From positions 1 to 64,000 of the forward strand of contig JAUNCT010000008.1 in the NCBI GenBank assembly GCA_030526425.1: a stretch of 64,000 bases of DNA. Reading direction: 5' to 3'. The position numbers were made by a program, and so were the translations under genes. Origin of the DNA: Clostridia bacterium (GTDB taxonomy: Bacteria; Bacillota; Clostridia; Christensenellales; CAG-138). The notes beneath the pieces were generated by a model, which worked only from the letters and a program-made list of their open reading frames with translations, was not told the DNA's origin and searched no databases. Positions 44,353 to 52,310 of this stretch are shown here, in pieces. How positions within the stretch are numbered: the first letter of the stretch is position 1; each line of letters starts with the position of its first letter.

Positions 44353-46152
44353 TCAGAAGATGCGGTAGCCCATGAGAAAGTGGTTCTTCCAGTAGCTGCC
44401 GGAGGTGACGGTGGAGGTCTCTCGGACCTTGCCCTGCGTACTCGACGCGTCGATCATCTTGCCGCTGCCGAGGTAGATGCCGACGTGACCTTCCGCCATG
44501 GTGGAGCCGGAGAAGACGAGGATGTCGCCGCGCTTGCAGTCCGACAGGCTCGTGATCTTTTTGAACTTGCTGCAGCTGCGCCAGTTGATGCTCGTCATGT
44601 AGCTCACGTTGACGCCCGCGTTCTTCAGGCACCAGTACACGAAGCCCGAGCAGTCGAACTGGCTCGGTCCCTTCGCGCCGCGCACGTACTTGCAGCCGAG
44701 CTTCGTCTGCGCGAGGGAGATGAGCTTTTCGATGTTCTGCTCCGTCTTGCTCGAGGAGGAAGAGGAGGAAGAGGACGGCTTGCTCGAGGAGGAGCTGCTG
44801 CCCGAAGAGGGCTTGCTCGACGAGGAGGACGAGGAGGACGAGGTCGACTTCGCCTTCTTCGCGCTCGAAGAGAACAGCGCGTTGTACGTGCCCGAACCGA
44901 CCTTGCCGTCGGCGTGGAGCTTGTTGCGCTCCTGGAAGGCCTGCACGGCCTCTGCGGTGCGGGTGTTGAAATAACTCGTCGCGTTGCCGCTTCGGAGATA
45001 ATTGAGCTTGACCAAACGGTCCTGCACCTTTTTCACGTCGGTGCCGCGGTCGCCCAGCTGCATGACGTAGGCGGGCGCGTTCTTCGCCATGATGGCGTCC
45101 TTCGTCGTGGGTCCGAGCTTTCCGTCCGCGACGAGGTCGTTTTGCGACTGGAACTTTTTGATCGCCGTCGACAGGGTCTTGGTGAACTCATCGTCCACGG
45201 AGCCCGAATAGTAGCCGAGCTTCTTCAGACGCTCCTTCACGCTTTTGATCGTACTGTTGCGGTCGCCCACCTTGTAGGTGTTGCCGACGCTCTTGTCGCT
45301 GAACAGCCGCTCGATGGTCTTTTCGCCGGCCTTGCCGTCGCTCGAGAGCTTGTTCTTCGACTGGAAGTTCTTGACGGCCGCCTCGGTCGTTTCGCCGAAG
45401 GTGCCGGTGATGTTCTTTTTCGAGGTGATGTAGCCGAGCTCGTACAGGCGCTGCTGCAGGGATTCGACTGCGTCGCCCTCGTCGCCGAGCTGCATGACGA
45501 AGATCTTCGCGTCCTTGCTCATGAGCAGGGAATAGGTCGCGTAGTCGAGCACGCCGTTCTCTTCGAGCCCGTTGTGGCGCTGGAAGGATTCGACCGCGTC
45601 CTTGGTGAGCGGACCGAAGTGCGTCGTCGGCTCATCGGAATCCATGTAGCCGAGCTCCATCAGGCGCGACTGGATGTTGAGGATCTCGAAGTCGTCGCTG
45701 CCGCTCTTGAGCGTTTGGAAGCTCTCTTCGACGAGCACGTTCTCCGCGGTGCGGACGGTCTCGTCGGTGTAGTCGGGCTCTTCGCTCTCGTCGCCTTCTT
45801 CTTCGTTCGAGGCGCCGAACACGCCGGGCTGCACATCGTCGGGGAGGAGGTCCTCACCGTCTTCTCCCTCGGTGTTTTCGCCGATGGAGGCGACCTGCGG
45901 GACTTCGGTGGCCACGTTGCGCCGCGGCAAAGCGAGCGCCAGCACGAGAATGAGCACCAGCACGCCGCACACCGAACCCATGCCGATCCACAGCGTTTTC
46001 ACGGGGAGACCGGACAGGTAATTGACCAGCTTGCGGTAGCCGAGAATGATGTTGCGCATCACGAATTTGAAGGTGCCGGTCGCACCGTTCGAAACGCCGT
46101 TGCCGACGCGTTTTACTTTTTTGATCGTCGATCGTTTGATACGGATCTTCAA
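44353..46152 (-). CDS. Membrane-anchored NlpC/P60 peptidoglycan hydrolase with four PG-binding repeats
   Basis: 599 aa from a TTG at 46152, which has AGGAAGGGG eight bases upstream; ATG codons 75-90 bases farther upstream lack such a site, so the start is uncertain. Order: short basic cytosolic part, one membrane segment (LWIGMGSVCGVLVLILVLAL near residue 60), acidic linker, four PG_binding_1 repeats (LMELGYMD, LYELGYIT, LKKLGYYS, LVKLNYLR), a long serine-rich linker, then the C40 peptidase with catalytic Cys in SQFDCSGFVYWCL and His in EGHVGIYLGSG. It cuts wall stem peptides outside the membrane, probably in growth or separation. Confidence 0.92.
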   Translation of the reverse strand: MKIRIKRSTIKKVKRVGNGVSNGATGTFKFVMRNIILGYRKLVNYLSGLPVKTLWIGMGSVCGVLVLILVLALALPRRNVATEVPQVASIGENTEGEDGEDLLPDDVQPGVFGASNEEEGDESEEPDYTDETVRTAENVLVEESFQTLKSGSDDFEILNIQSRLMELGYMDSDEPTTHFGPLTKDAVESFQRHNGLEENGVLDYATYSLLMSKDAKIFVMQLGDEGDAVESLQQRLYELGYITSKKNITGTFGETTEAAVKNFQSKNKLSSDGKAGEKTIERLFSDKSVGNTYKVGDRNSTIKSVKERLKKLGYYSGSVDDEFTKTLSTAIKKFQSQNDLVADGKLGPTTKDAIMAKNAPAYVMQLGDRGTDVKKVQDRLVKLNYLRSGNATSYFNTRTAEAVQAFQERNKLHADGKVGSGTYNALFSSSAKKAKSTSSSSSSSSSKPSSGSSSSSSKPSSSSSSSSSKTEQNIEKLISLAQTKLGCKYVRGAKGPSQFDCSGFVYWCLKNAGVNVSYMTSINWRSCSKFKKITSLSDCKRGDILVFSGSTMAEGHVGIYLGSGKMIDASSTQGKVRETSTVTSGSYWKNHFLMGYRIF

Positions 46153-46328
46153 GGGATCGTCCCCTTCCTCAGGTGGTGGAATTTGCCTGTTTCTGCGAAC
46201 AGTATAGCGGCGAACTGTGGCGCGCATGTGAACGCACGGCAACAGATGCCGAAACTACAACAATAGCATAGCATTGCGCCCCGTTGCGGTACAAGGAAAC
46301 AAACTGTGAATACGCCCCGCGGGCACCC
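46153..46328. other. Divergent intergenic region
   Basis: It lies between the wall hydrolase (minus) and the yitT-like gene (plus). A TATACT at 46206-46201 on the minus strand is a candidate -10 for the hydrolase, without a clear -35. No RNA gene was recognised. Confidence 0.4.
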
Positions 46329-46358
46329 TTGTCCGCATGGGTTTGCTTGCGGTAAAAT
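46329..46358 (+). promoter_or_regulatory. Probable promoter of the YitT-YlmH-U32 operon
   Basis: TTGTCC at 46329-46334, 18 bases, TAAAAT at 46353-46358. Confidence 0.55.
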
Positions 46359-46381
46359 AGAAAATGAGGTGATTTCGTTTT

Positions 46382-47242
46382 ATGCAAAAGCTTTGGAATA
46401 AAAAACTGTGGATCGACTGCCTGGTCGTGCCTTTCGGAACGGCGCTGCTCGCGCTGGGGATCGTGCTGTTCAACATCCCCAACGACATCGCGCCGGGCGG
46501 CGTTTCGGGTCTCGCCACGGCGTTGAGCGCGTGGATGAACGGGCGCGTTTCGGTCGGTATGCTGAGCCTTGCGCTGAACCTGCCGCTGTTCGTGCTGGCG
46601 CTGGTGCGCTTCGGTCTGCGCCCGCTCACGGGGACGCTCGCGTCGACGGTGCTGCTGTCGTTCATGATCGACGGCTTCGGGCTGTTCATCCCGGGGTACA
46701 CGGGCAATACGCTCCTCGCCGCGGTGTTCGGCGGCGTGCTTTCCGGCGCGGGCATGGGGCTGCTGCTCCGCCGCGGGTATACGACGGGCGGCACGGACCT
46801 TCTGAGCGCTCTGCTCAACAGCCGGAACCCGAACCTTCCGGTCGCGCGGCTGCTGCTCATCATCGACGCGGCGGTCGTGGGCGTCGCGGTGCTGATCTTC
46901 CGCAACATCGAGGTCGGTCTCTACTCCGTGGTCGCGATCTTCGTGACGACCAAGGTCATCGACGGCATCCTCGTCGGCGCGGACACGGAGCGCGTGCTTT
47001 ATGTCATCACCGGGCGCGGCGCGGAGATCACCGCAAAGCTCGAAGAGATGGACCTCGGCGTGACGCTGGTGGAAGCAACGGGCGGATACACGGGAGAAGG
47101 GCGGCAGATGCTCGTGGTGGTCACCCACCGCAACCAGTTCGCGCAGGCGCTCGCCGCCGCGAAAGCGATCGACCCCGCGGCGTTCATGTTCGTTTCGAAC
47201 GCGACGGAGGTCCACGGCGAGGGCTTCAAGCCCATCGCCTGA
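46382..47242 (+). CDS. YitT family membrane protein
   Basis: 286 aa. The N-terminal half has five to six membrane segments with GIVLFNIPNDIAPGGVSGLA and RRGYTTGGTDLLSALL, typical of the YitT (DUF161) domain. The C-terminal soluble DUF2179 domain begins near residue 205 (RVLYVITGRGAEITAKLEEM). The molecular role of this widespread Firmicute family is not established. GAGGTGATTTCG precedes the start. Confidence 0.92.
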   Translation: MQKLWNKKLWIDCLVVPFGTALLALGIVLFNIPNDIAPGGVSGLATALSAWMNGRVSVGMLSLALNLPLFVLALVRFGLRPLTGTLASTVLLSFMIDGFGLFIPGYTGNTLLAAVFGGVLSGAGMGLLLRRGYTTGGTDLLSALLNSRNPNLPVARLLLIIDAAVVGVAVLIFRNIEVGLYSVVAIFVTTKVIDGILVGADTERVLYVITGRGAEITAKLEEMDLGVTLVEATGGYTGEGRQMLVVVTHRNQFAQALAAAKAIDPAAFMFVSNATEVHGEGFKPIA

Positions 47243-47256
47243 AGGAAGGGAAAGCG

Positions 47257-48021
47257 ATGAACGAGGAACGTGTGTTTTTGGAAAAGCGCTTCCGCGAGCT
47301 CGCCGCGCAGGCGGAGCGGCGGGGAAGCTGCACCTACACCCCGTTTCTGACGGAGGCGGAGCAGGCGGTGCTCGCGGGGCTTGCCCGCAGCCTGCCCGTG
47401 CCCTTTGCCCTCAACGGCGGCGCGGAGACTTGCGAACGGCGCATCGCCCGGTTCGGGACGCCCGCGGAATACGAGGACGGGGACGTTTGGCCCATCGTCT
47501 GCCTGAAGGTCGCGGCGAAGAGCAAGCGCTTCATGGAGGAGCTCGGGCACCGCGATTATCTCGGCGCGTTCATGCACCTCGGCGCGGAGCGCGAGACCAT
47601 CGGCGATATCTTCCCGGGGGAGGACGGGGCTTATGTGTTCTGCCTTGAAACGGCGGCGCGCCTTGCGGAGGAGCTGCTGCTCACCGTGCGCCGCACGAGC
47701 GTGACCGTCGAACGGACGGAGCCGCCCGCGGAACTGCTGACGCCGGAACTCACCGAGGAGACCGTGCGCGTGACGAACGAACGCGCGGACGCCGTCGTGG
47801 CGCATGTGTACGCCCTTTCCCGCGAGAAGGCGCAGCAGCTCTTCCGCGAGGGGCTGGTGTTCCGCAACGGAGCGCAGCTGATGAACGACAGCGCGACCCT
47901 GAAGGACGGGGATATCCTCTCCGTGCGCGGATACGGCAGGTTCCGTTTCGCGGGCGTGACGGGGCTGACGAAAAAGGGGAAAAAGACCCTGAAGATCGAG
48001 CGCTACGGCGCGAAAAAATGA
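47257..48021 (+). CDS. S4-domain RNA-binding protein (YlmH type)
   Basis: 254 aa from ATG 47257 after GAAGGAAGGG. N-terminal RRM-like YlmH region (FLTEAEQAVLAGL, GDIFPGEDGAYVFCLETAA). The C-terminal S4 domain runs from about residue 178 (NERADAVVAHVYALSREKAQQLFREGLVFRNG). YlmH acts on ribosome-associated quality control and cell division clusters in Firmicutes. Here it is instead followed by U32 genes. Confidence 0.88.
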   Translation: MNEERVFLEKRFRELAAQAERRGSCTYTPFLTEAEQAVLAGLARSLPVPFALNGGAETCERRIARFGTPAEYEDGDVWPIVCLKVAAKSKRFMEELGHRDYLGAFMHLGAERETIGDIFPGEDGAYVFCLETAARLAEELLLTVRRTSVTVERTEPPAELLTPELTEETVRVTNERADAVVAHVYALSREKAQQLFREGLVFRNGAQLMNDSATLKDGDILSVRGYGRFRFAGVTGLTKKGKKTLKIERYGAKK

Positions 48022-48041
48022 ACGGCGAAGGACGGAGCGAT

Positions 48042-50096
48042 ATGGAAAACAAGCAATTCCGACCCGAGATATTGGCCCCGGCGGGGGGAGAGGAACAGCT
48101 GCGCGCTGCGGTGCGCTGCGGCGCGGACGCGGTCTATTTCGGCGCGCGCGGATTCAACGCGCGGCGGAACGCGGAAAACTTCGGCGCGGAGGGCATCGCC
48201 TCCGCGGTGCGCTACTGCCACGCAAGGGGCGTTCGGGTGCACATCACGCTGAACACGCTCGTGTTCGACAAGGAGAAGGATGCGCTCATCGAGACCGCGG
48301 ACGAGATCGCCGAAGCGGGCGTCGACGCCGTGATCGTGCAGGACCTTGCCGTGGCGAAGCTGCTGCGCGAACGCTACCCCGAGCTGCCGCTGCACGCCTC
48401 GACCCAGATGGCGGTGCACAACATCGCGGGGGTGCGGCTCATGGAGGAGCTCGGCTTCCGTCAGGCGGTGCTCGCGAGGGAACTCAGCATCGAAGAGATC
48501 CGCTCCATCCGCAGTCAAACGGAGCTCCCGCTCGAATGCTTCGTGCACGGCGCGCTGTGCGTGAGCCTGTCGGGCAGCTGCTACCTTTCGAGCCTCATCG
48601 GCACGCGCAGCGGCAACCGCGGTCTCTGCGCACAGCCCTGCCGCATGAACTTCGCGCTCGACGGCGGGCGCGACCACGCCCTTTCGCTGAAGGACCTGAG
48701 CCATATCGAAAAGATCCGCGCGTTCGCGGAGGCGGGCGTCGCGACGCTGAAGATCGAAGGGCGCATGAAGCGCCCCGAATACGTCGCCGCCGCGGTCACG
48801 GCGTGCAGGAAAGCCCTCGGCGGGGAACGCCCGGATACCGAGAGCCTGCGCGCGGTGTTCTCGCGCAGCGGCTTCACCGACGGGTTCTACCGCGGCGTGC
48901 GCACGAAGAACATGTTCGGCACCCGCACCAAGGAGGACGTCGTCCGCGCGAACGAGGTGCTGCCGAAGCTCGCCGCCCTGTACCGCGAGGAGAAGGGGAA
49001 CATCCCCGTGGAGATGCGCTTCACCGCCGTGGCGGATACGCCCGCGACCCTGACCGTGACGGACGGCACGCACACCGCCTTTGCCGCGGGGCAGGTGCCC
49101 GAACCCGCGCGCAGCGTTGCCCTCGGCGCGGAACGCGCGGAGCAGAACCTCGGGCAGACCGGCGGCACGCCCTACACGGTGAAGTCCATCCGAACGGAGA
49201 TCGGCGCGGGGCTGTCCCTGCCCGTTTCCGAGATCAAGCGCCTGCGCCGCGAAGCGTTGGCGATGCTCGAAGAGCAGTCCGTCCGCGGTCCGTGGAAAGG
49301 GACCGGCAAGGGCTTCGACCCCATTGCGCCGCACGCTGCGCCCCAAAGCCCCGCGCTGCGCCTCCGCGCGGAATCGCTCGCGCAGCTGCCGGACACGGAA
49401 GCGTTCGAAAAGATCGTCCTCCCCGTGAAGGAGATCGTGAAGCACCCGGAATGCATCGCGCGGTTCGGGGACAAGCTCGTCGGCGAGATCCCCGCGGTCG
49501 TGTTCGAAGAGGATTACGCCGCGACCGAACGCCTCGTGAAAAGCGCGAAGGAGCTGGGGCTTGGCGCCGTATACGCCGAAAACTGCGGCGCGGTGCAGCT
49601 GGCGCGCGCACTCGGGCTCACCGTGCACGGCGGCGCGCTGCTGAACATCCTCAACGGGACGACTCTTGCGGAGTACGAACGGCTCGGTCTTCGGGATGCG
49701 ACGCTGTCGTTCGAAATGCCCATGAAGGAGGCGGCGAAGGTCGGCGGCACGCTGCCGCGCGGGCTCATCGCTTACGGGTACCTGCCGCTCATGCGCATCC
49801 GCGCCTGCCCGGTCCGCACGGAGAAGGGCTGCGGCGGCTGTACGGGCAGGAACACATTGACGGACGAACGGAACGAGCGCTTCCCGCTGATCTGCAGGGA
49901 CAAGCGCTACCGCGAACTGCTGAACAGCGTGCCGCTGTATGTGGCGGACAAGCGCATCGCCCCGGTCGATTTCGCGACGCTGTACCTGACGACGGAAACG
50001 CGCGAGGAGGCGGAGCACGTCGTGCGGCTGTTTACGGAAAAGGCGGCGCCGGATTTCCGCCGCACGAACGGGCTGTATTTCAGAGAACTGCCGTAA
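48042..50096 (+). CDS. U32 family protein, long form (large subunit or two-domain)
   Basis: 684 aa from ATG 48042, chosen because GGACGGAG lies just upstream; an ATG at 48018 overlapping the previous stop is an alternative. The U32 core is clear: LAPAGGEEQLRAAVRCGADAVYFG, STQMAVHNIAG, the signature ECFVHGALCVSLSGSCYLSS, GNRGLCAQPCRM (iron-sulphur-type cysteines) and LKIEGRMKRPEYV. A long C-terminal part has a cysteine cluster RACPVRTEKGCGGCTGR near residue 600. Relatives (RlhA, TrhP/UbiU) hydroxylate RNA or quinones rather than cut proteins. Confidence 0.88.
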   Translation: MENKQFRPEILAPAGGEEQLRAAVRCGADAVYFGARGFNARRNAENFGAEGIASAVRYCHARGVRVHITLNTLVFDKEKDALIETADEIAEAGVDAVIVQDLAVAKLLRERYPELPLHASTQMAVHNIAGVRLMEELGFRQAVLARELSIEEIRSIRSQTELPLECFVHGALCVSLSGSCYLSSLIGTRSGNRGLCAQPCRMNFALDGGRDHALSLKDLSHIEKIRAFAEAGVATLKIEGRMKRPEYVAAAVTACRKALGGERPDTESLRAVFSRSGFTDGFYRGVRTKNMFGTRTKEDVVRANEVLPKLAALYREEKGNIPVEMRFTAVADTPATLTVTDGTHTAFAAGQVPEPARSVALGAERAEQNLGQTGGTPYTVKSIRTEIGAGLSLPVSEIKRLRREALAMLEEQSVRGPWKGTGKGFDPIAPHAAPQSPALRLRAESLAQLPDTEAFEKIVLPVKEIVKHPECIARFGDKLVGEIPAVVFEEDYAATERLVKSAKELGLGAVYAENCGAVQLARALGLTVHGGALLNILNGTTLAEYERLGLRDATLSFEMPMKEAAKVGGTLPRGLIAYGYLPLMRIRACPVRTEKGCGGCTGRNTLTDERNERFPLICRDKRYRELLNSVPLYVADKRIAPVDFATLYLTTETREEAEHVVRLFTEKAAPDFRRTNGLYFRELP

Positions 50097-50111
50097 CGGG
50101 GGGAGAACGGA

Positions 50112-51311
50112 ATGAAAAAGGAACTGCTGGCGCCTGCGGGCGACCTTGTGGGGCTTGCGGCGGCGCTGCGCTTCGGCGCGGACGCCGTGTACATGGGCGG
50201 TCCCTTCATGCAGATGCGCGCGCAAAGCGTCGGACAGACGATGGAGGACCTGGCGGAAGCCGTGCGCATGGCGCACGCCGCGGGCGCGAAGCTTTACGTG
50301 ACCGTGAACTGCTTCGCCTTCAATGAGGAGCTGCCGCGTATCGCCGTATATGCGAAAGAGCTGCACGCCATCGGCGTGGACGCGGTCATCGTTTCCGACC
50401 TCGGGGCGATCCTGACCATCCGCGAGGCGTGCCCCGAGCTCGAGGTGCATGTGAGCACGCAGGCGAACACCATGAATTATGCCGCGGCGCGGCACTACCA
50501 CGCGCTGGGCGCGAAGCGCGTCGTGCTCGCAAGGGAGCTTTCGGTCAGGGACATCCGCACCATCCGCGAGAACATCCCCGAAGAGCTCGAGCTCGAGGCC
50601 TTCGTGCACGGGGCGATGTGTATGGCGTATTCGGGCAGGTGCCTGCTCAGCGCCTACATGACGGGGCGCAGCGGCAACCGCGGCGCCTGTGCGCAGTCCT
50701 GCCGGTGGAACTACCGCCTGCAGGAGGAGAAGCGCCCCGACGAGTGGTATGAGATCGAGGAGAACGAACGCGGCACGGCGATCCTCTCGTCGTTCGACCT
50801 GAATGCCGCAAGCTTCCTCGGTGAGCTCGAAGACGCGGGCGTATGCTCCTTCAAGATCGAGGGGCGCATGAAGTCCGAATACTACATCGCGGGGGCGGTC
50901 AACGCCTACCGCATGGCGCTCGACGGGACGGCATCGGACGAACAGGTGCAGCGGGAGCTCGAAGCCATCAGCCACCGCCCCTACTGCGACGGGTTCTACC
51001 ACGGACCCGTGCACGCCGAGCCGTGGGACGGGCAGTACATCTCCACCTGCCGCTACGTGGGGCGCGTCGAACAAGCTTTGCCGGACGGGCGTTTCGTTGC
51101 CGAGGCGAAGAACCGCTTTGCCGTGGGGGAGGAGCTCGAACTCGTGCACCCGGGTGTGCCGGGCATCCCGTTCACGGTGACGGGTATCGAAAACGAGGCG
51201 GGCGAAGCGATCCCGCTGATCAACCTGCCCCGCGCCCGCGTGAAGGTCGCGGGTGCCCCCGTCGCCCGTGCGGGCGACCTGCTGCGCAAGCGCTGCGGAC
51301 GGGACGGATAA
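50112..51311 (+). CDS. U32 family protein, TrhP/YegQ type
   Basis: 399 aa, typical of TrhP (YegQ), which hydroxylates uridine 34 of certain tRNAs using prephenate. It shows LAPAGDLVGLAAALRFGADAVYMGG, VSTQANTMNYAA, the U32 signature EAFVHGAMCMAYSGRCLLSA, GNRGACAQSCRW and FKIEGRMKSEYYIAG. The next gene is on the other strand. It lies 15 bases after another U32 gene. The tRNA role is inferred from family. Confidence 0.87.
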   Translation: MKKELLAPAGDLVGLAAALRFGADAVYMGGPFMQMRAQSVGQTMEDLAEAVRMAHAAGAKLYVTVNCFAFNEELPRIAVYAKELHAIGVDAVIVSDLGAILTIREACPELEVHVSTQANTMNYAAARHYHALGAKRVVLARELSVRDIRTIRENIPEELELEAFVHGAMCMAYSGRCLLSAYMTGRSGNRGACAQSCRWNYRLQEEKRPDEWYEIEENERGTAILSSFDLNAASFLGELEDAGVCSFKIEGRMKSEYYIAGAVNAYRMALDGTASDEQVQRELEAISHRPYCDGFYHGPVHAEPWDGQYISTCRYVGRVEQALPDGRFVAEAKNRFAVGEELELVHPGVPGIPFTVTGIENEAGEAIPLINLPRARVKVAGAPVARAGDLLRKRCGRDG

Positions 51312-51320
51312 AGGAACAAT

Positions 51321-51353
51321 AAAAAAGACGCCTGCGGATGCGGGCGTCTTTTT
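51321..51353. terminator. Bidirectional terminator, copy 1 of a repeated element
   Basis: AAAAAAGACGCC..GGCGTCTTTTT stem with a TGCGGATGC loop. An essentially identical copy is at 52265-52295. It serves both the U32 gene and the convergent HAD gene. Confidence 0.88.
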
Positions 51354-51373
51354 GTGTAAGCGCGGAACCGGCG

Positions 51374-52165
51374 TCAGTTCGCGGAGGCACACTCCGGGAT
51401 GCGACCGACGCCCTCGAGGATCGCGGTCGGCTGATAGGCGTAGGTGTTGACGGTATCCATATCCGAGACACCGGACAGCACCAGCACGGTGTCTATGCCG
51501 CTTTCCGTACCGCAAACGATATCCGTGTCCATCCGGTCGCCGATGATCACGGCGTCCTCCGTGTGACAACCGAGCAGCCGGAGCCCCGTCCGCATCATGA
51601 GCGGGTTCGGTTTGCCGCAGAAATACGCCTGCTTCCCGGTCGCCATTTCGATCGGCGCGATCAACGCGCGGCAGGCGGGTGCGATGCCGTGCTCGATGTT
51701 GCCCGAAACATCGGAATTCGCGCCGATGAGCTTTGCGCCGCCGCACACGAGGTTCACCGCCTTGGTCAGAGATTCGAGCGAATAATTGCGCCCCTCGCCG
51801 ACGACGACGTATTCGGGGTTCACGTCGTTCATCGTGATGCCGGCGTCGTACAGCGCGTTCAGCAAGCCCGCCTCGCCGATGACGAACGCCGAACAGCCCG
51901 GCGCCTGTTGCTTCAGAAAACGCGCGGTCGCGAGGGCGCTGGTATAGAAATGTTCCTCCGGCACGTGCGCGCCGAGCCGTTCGAGCTTTTGGTGCAGCTC
52001 GCGCGGGGTCAGGCTGCTGTTGTTCGTCAGAAACAGATATTGCTTGTTGTTCTCCTGCAGCCAGCGGATGAACTCGAGCGCGCCGGGCAGCAGCCGGTTG
52101 CCGTGGTACAGCACGCCGTCCATGTCGCAGATGAAACCCTTCTTCGCGGAAAAATCGATGTTCAC
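51374..52165 (-). CDS. HAD-IIA family phosphatase (NagD/AraL type)
   Basis: 263 aa from a GTG at 52165 with AAAGGAGGG upstream. HAD motifs: I ICDMDGVLYHGN near residue 13, II LFLTNNSS, III YFCGKPNP, IV IIGDRMDTDIVCG. The C2 cap insertion between II and III is of the NagD type. It probably dephosphorylates sugar phosphates or nucleotides. It stands alone on the minus strand between two copies of the same terminator. Confidence 0.88.
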   Translation of the reverse strand: MNIDFSAKKGFICDMDGVLYHGNRLLPGALEFIRWLQENNKQYLFLTNNSSLTPRELHQKLERLGAHVPEEHFYTSALATARFLKQQAPGCSAFVIGEAGLLNALYDAGITMNDVNPEYVVVGEGRNYSLESLTKAVNLVCGGAKLIGANSDVSGNIEHGIAPACRALIAPIEMATGKQAYFCGKPNPLMMRTGLRLLGCHTEDAVIIGDRMDTDIVCGTESGIDTVLVLSGVSDMDTVNTYAYQPTAILEGVGRIPECASAN

Positions 52166-52264
52166 GGGGGAATCCCTCCTTTGTCGTTCGGGCTCAGTAT
52201 AGCGCCGCCGTTTCAAATCCGAAGCGGTTCCCGGTGAAGCGTATGTGAAGCCCGCGCGGAACGC

Positions 52265-52295
52265 AAAAAAGACGCCTGCGGATGCGGGCGTCTTT
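52265..52295. terminator. Bidirectional terminator, copy 2 of a repeated element
   Basis: The same AAAAAAGACGCC, TGCGGATGC loop and GGCGTCTTTT as at 51321. It ends the minus-strand tctA gene. Confidence 0.88.
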
Positions 52296-52310
52296 TGCTA
52301 TTTTGGGGTC

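Noticed and set aside
48003-51746. A 1247-codon open frame on the minus strand
   Set aside because: It runs opposite two clear U32 genes and has a low-complexity Arg/His/Ala-rich translation.
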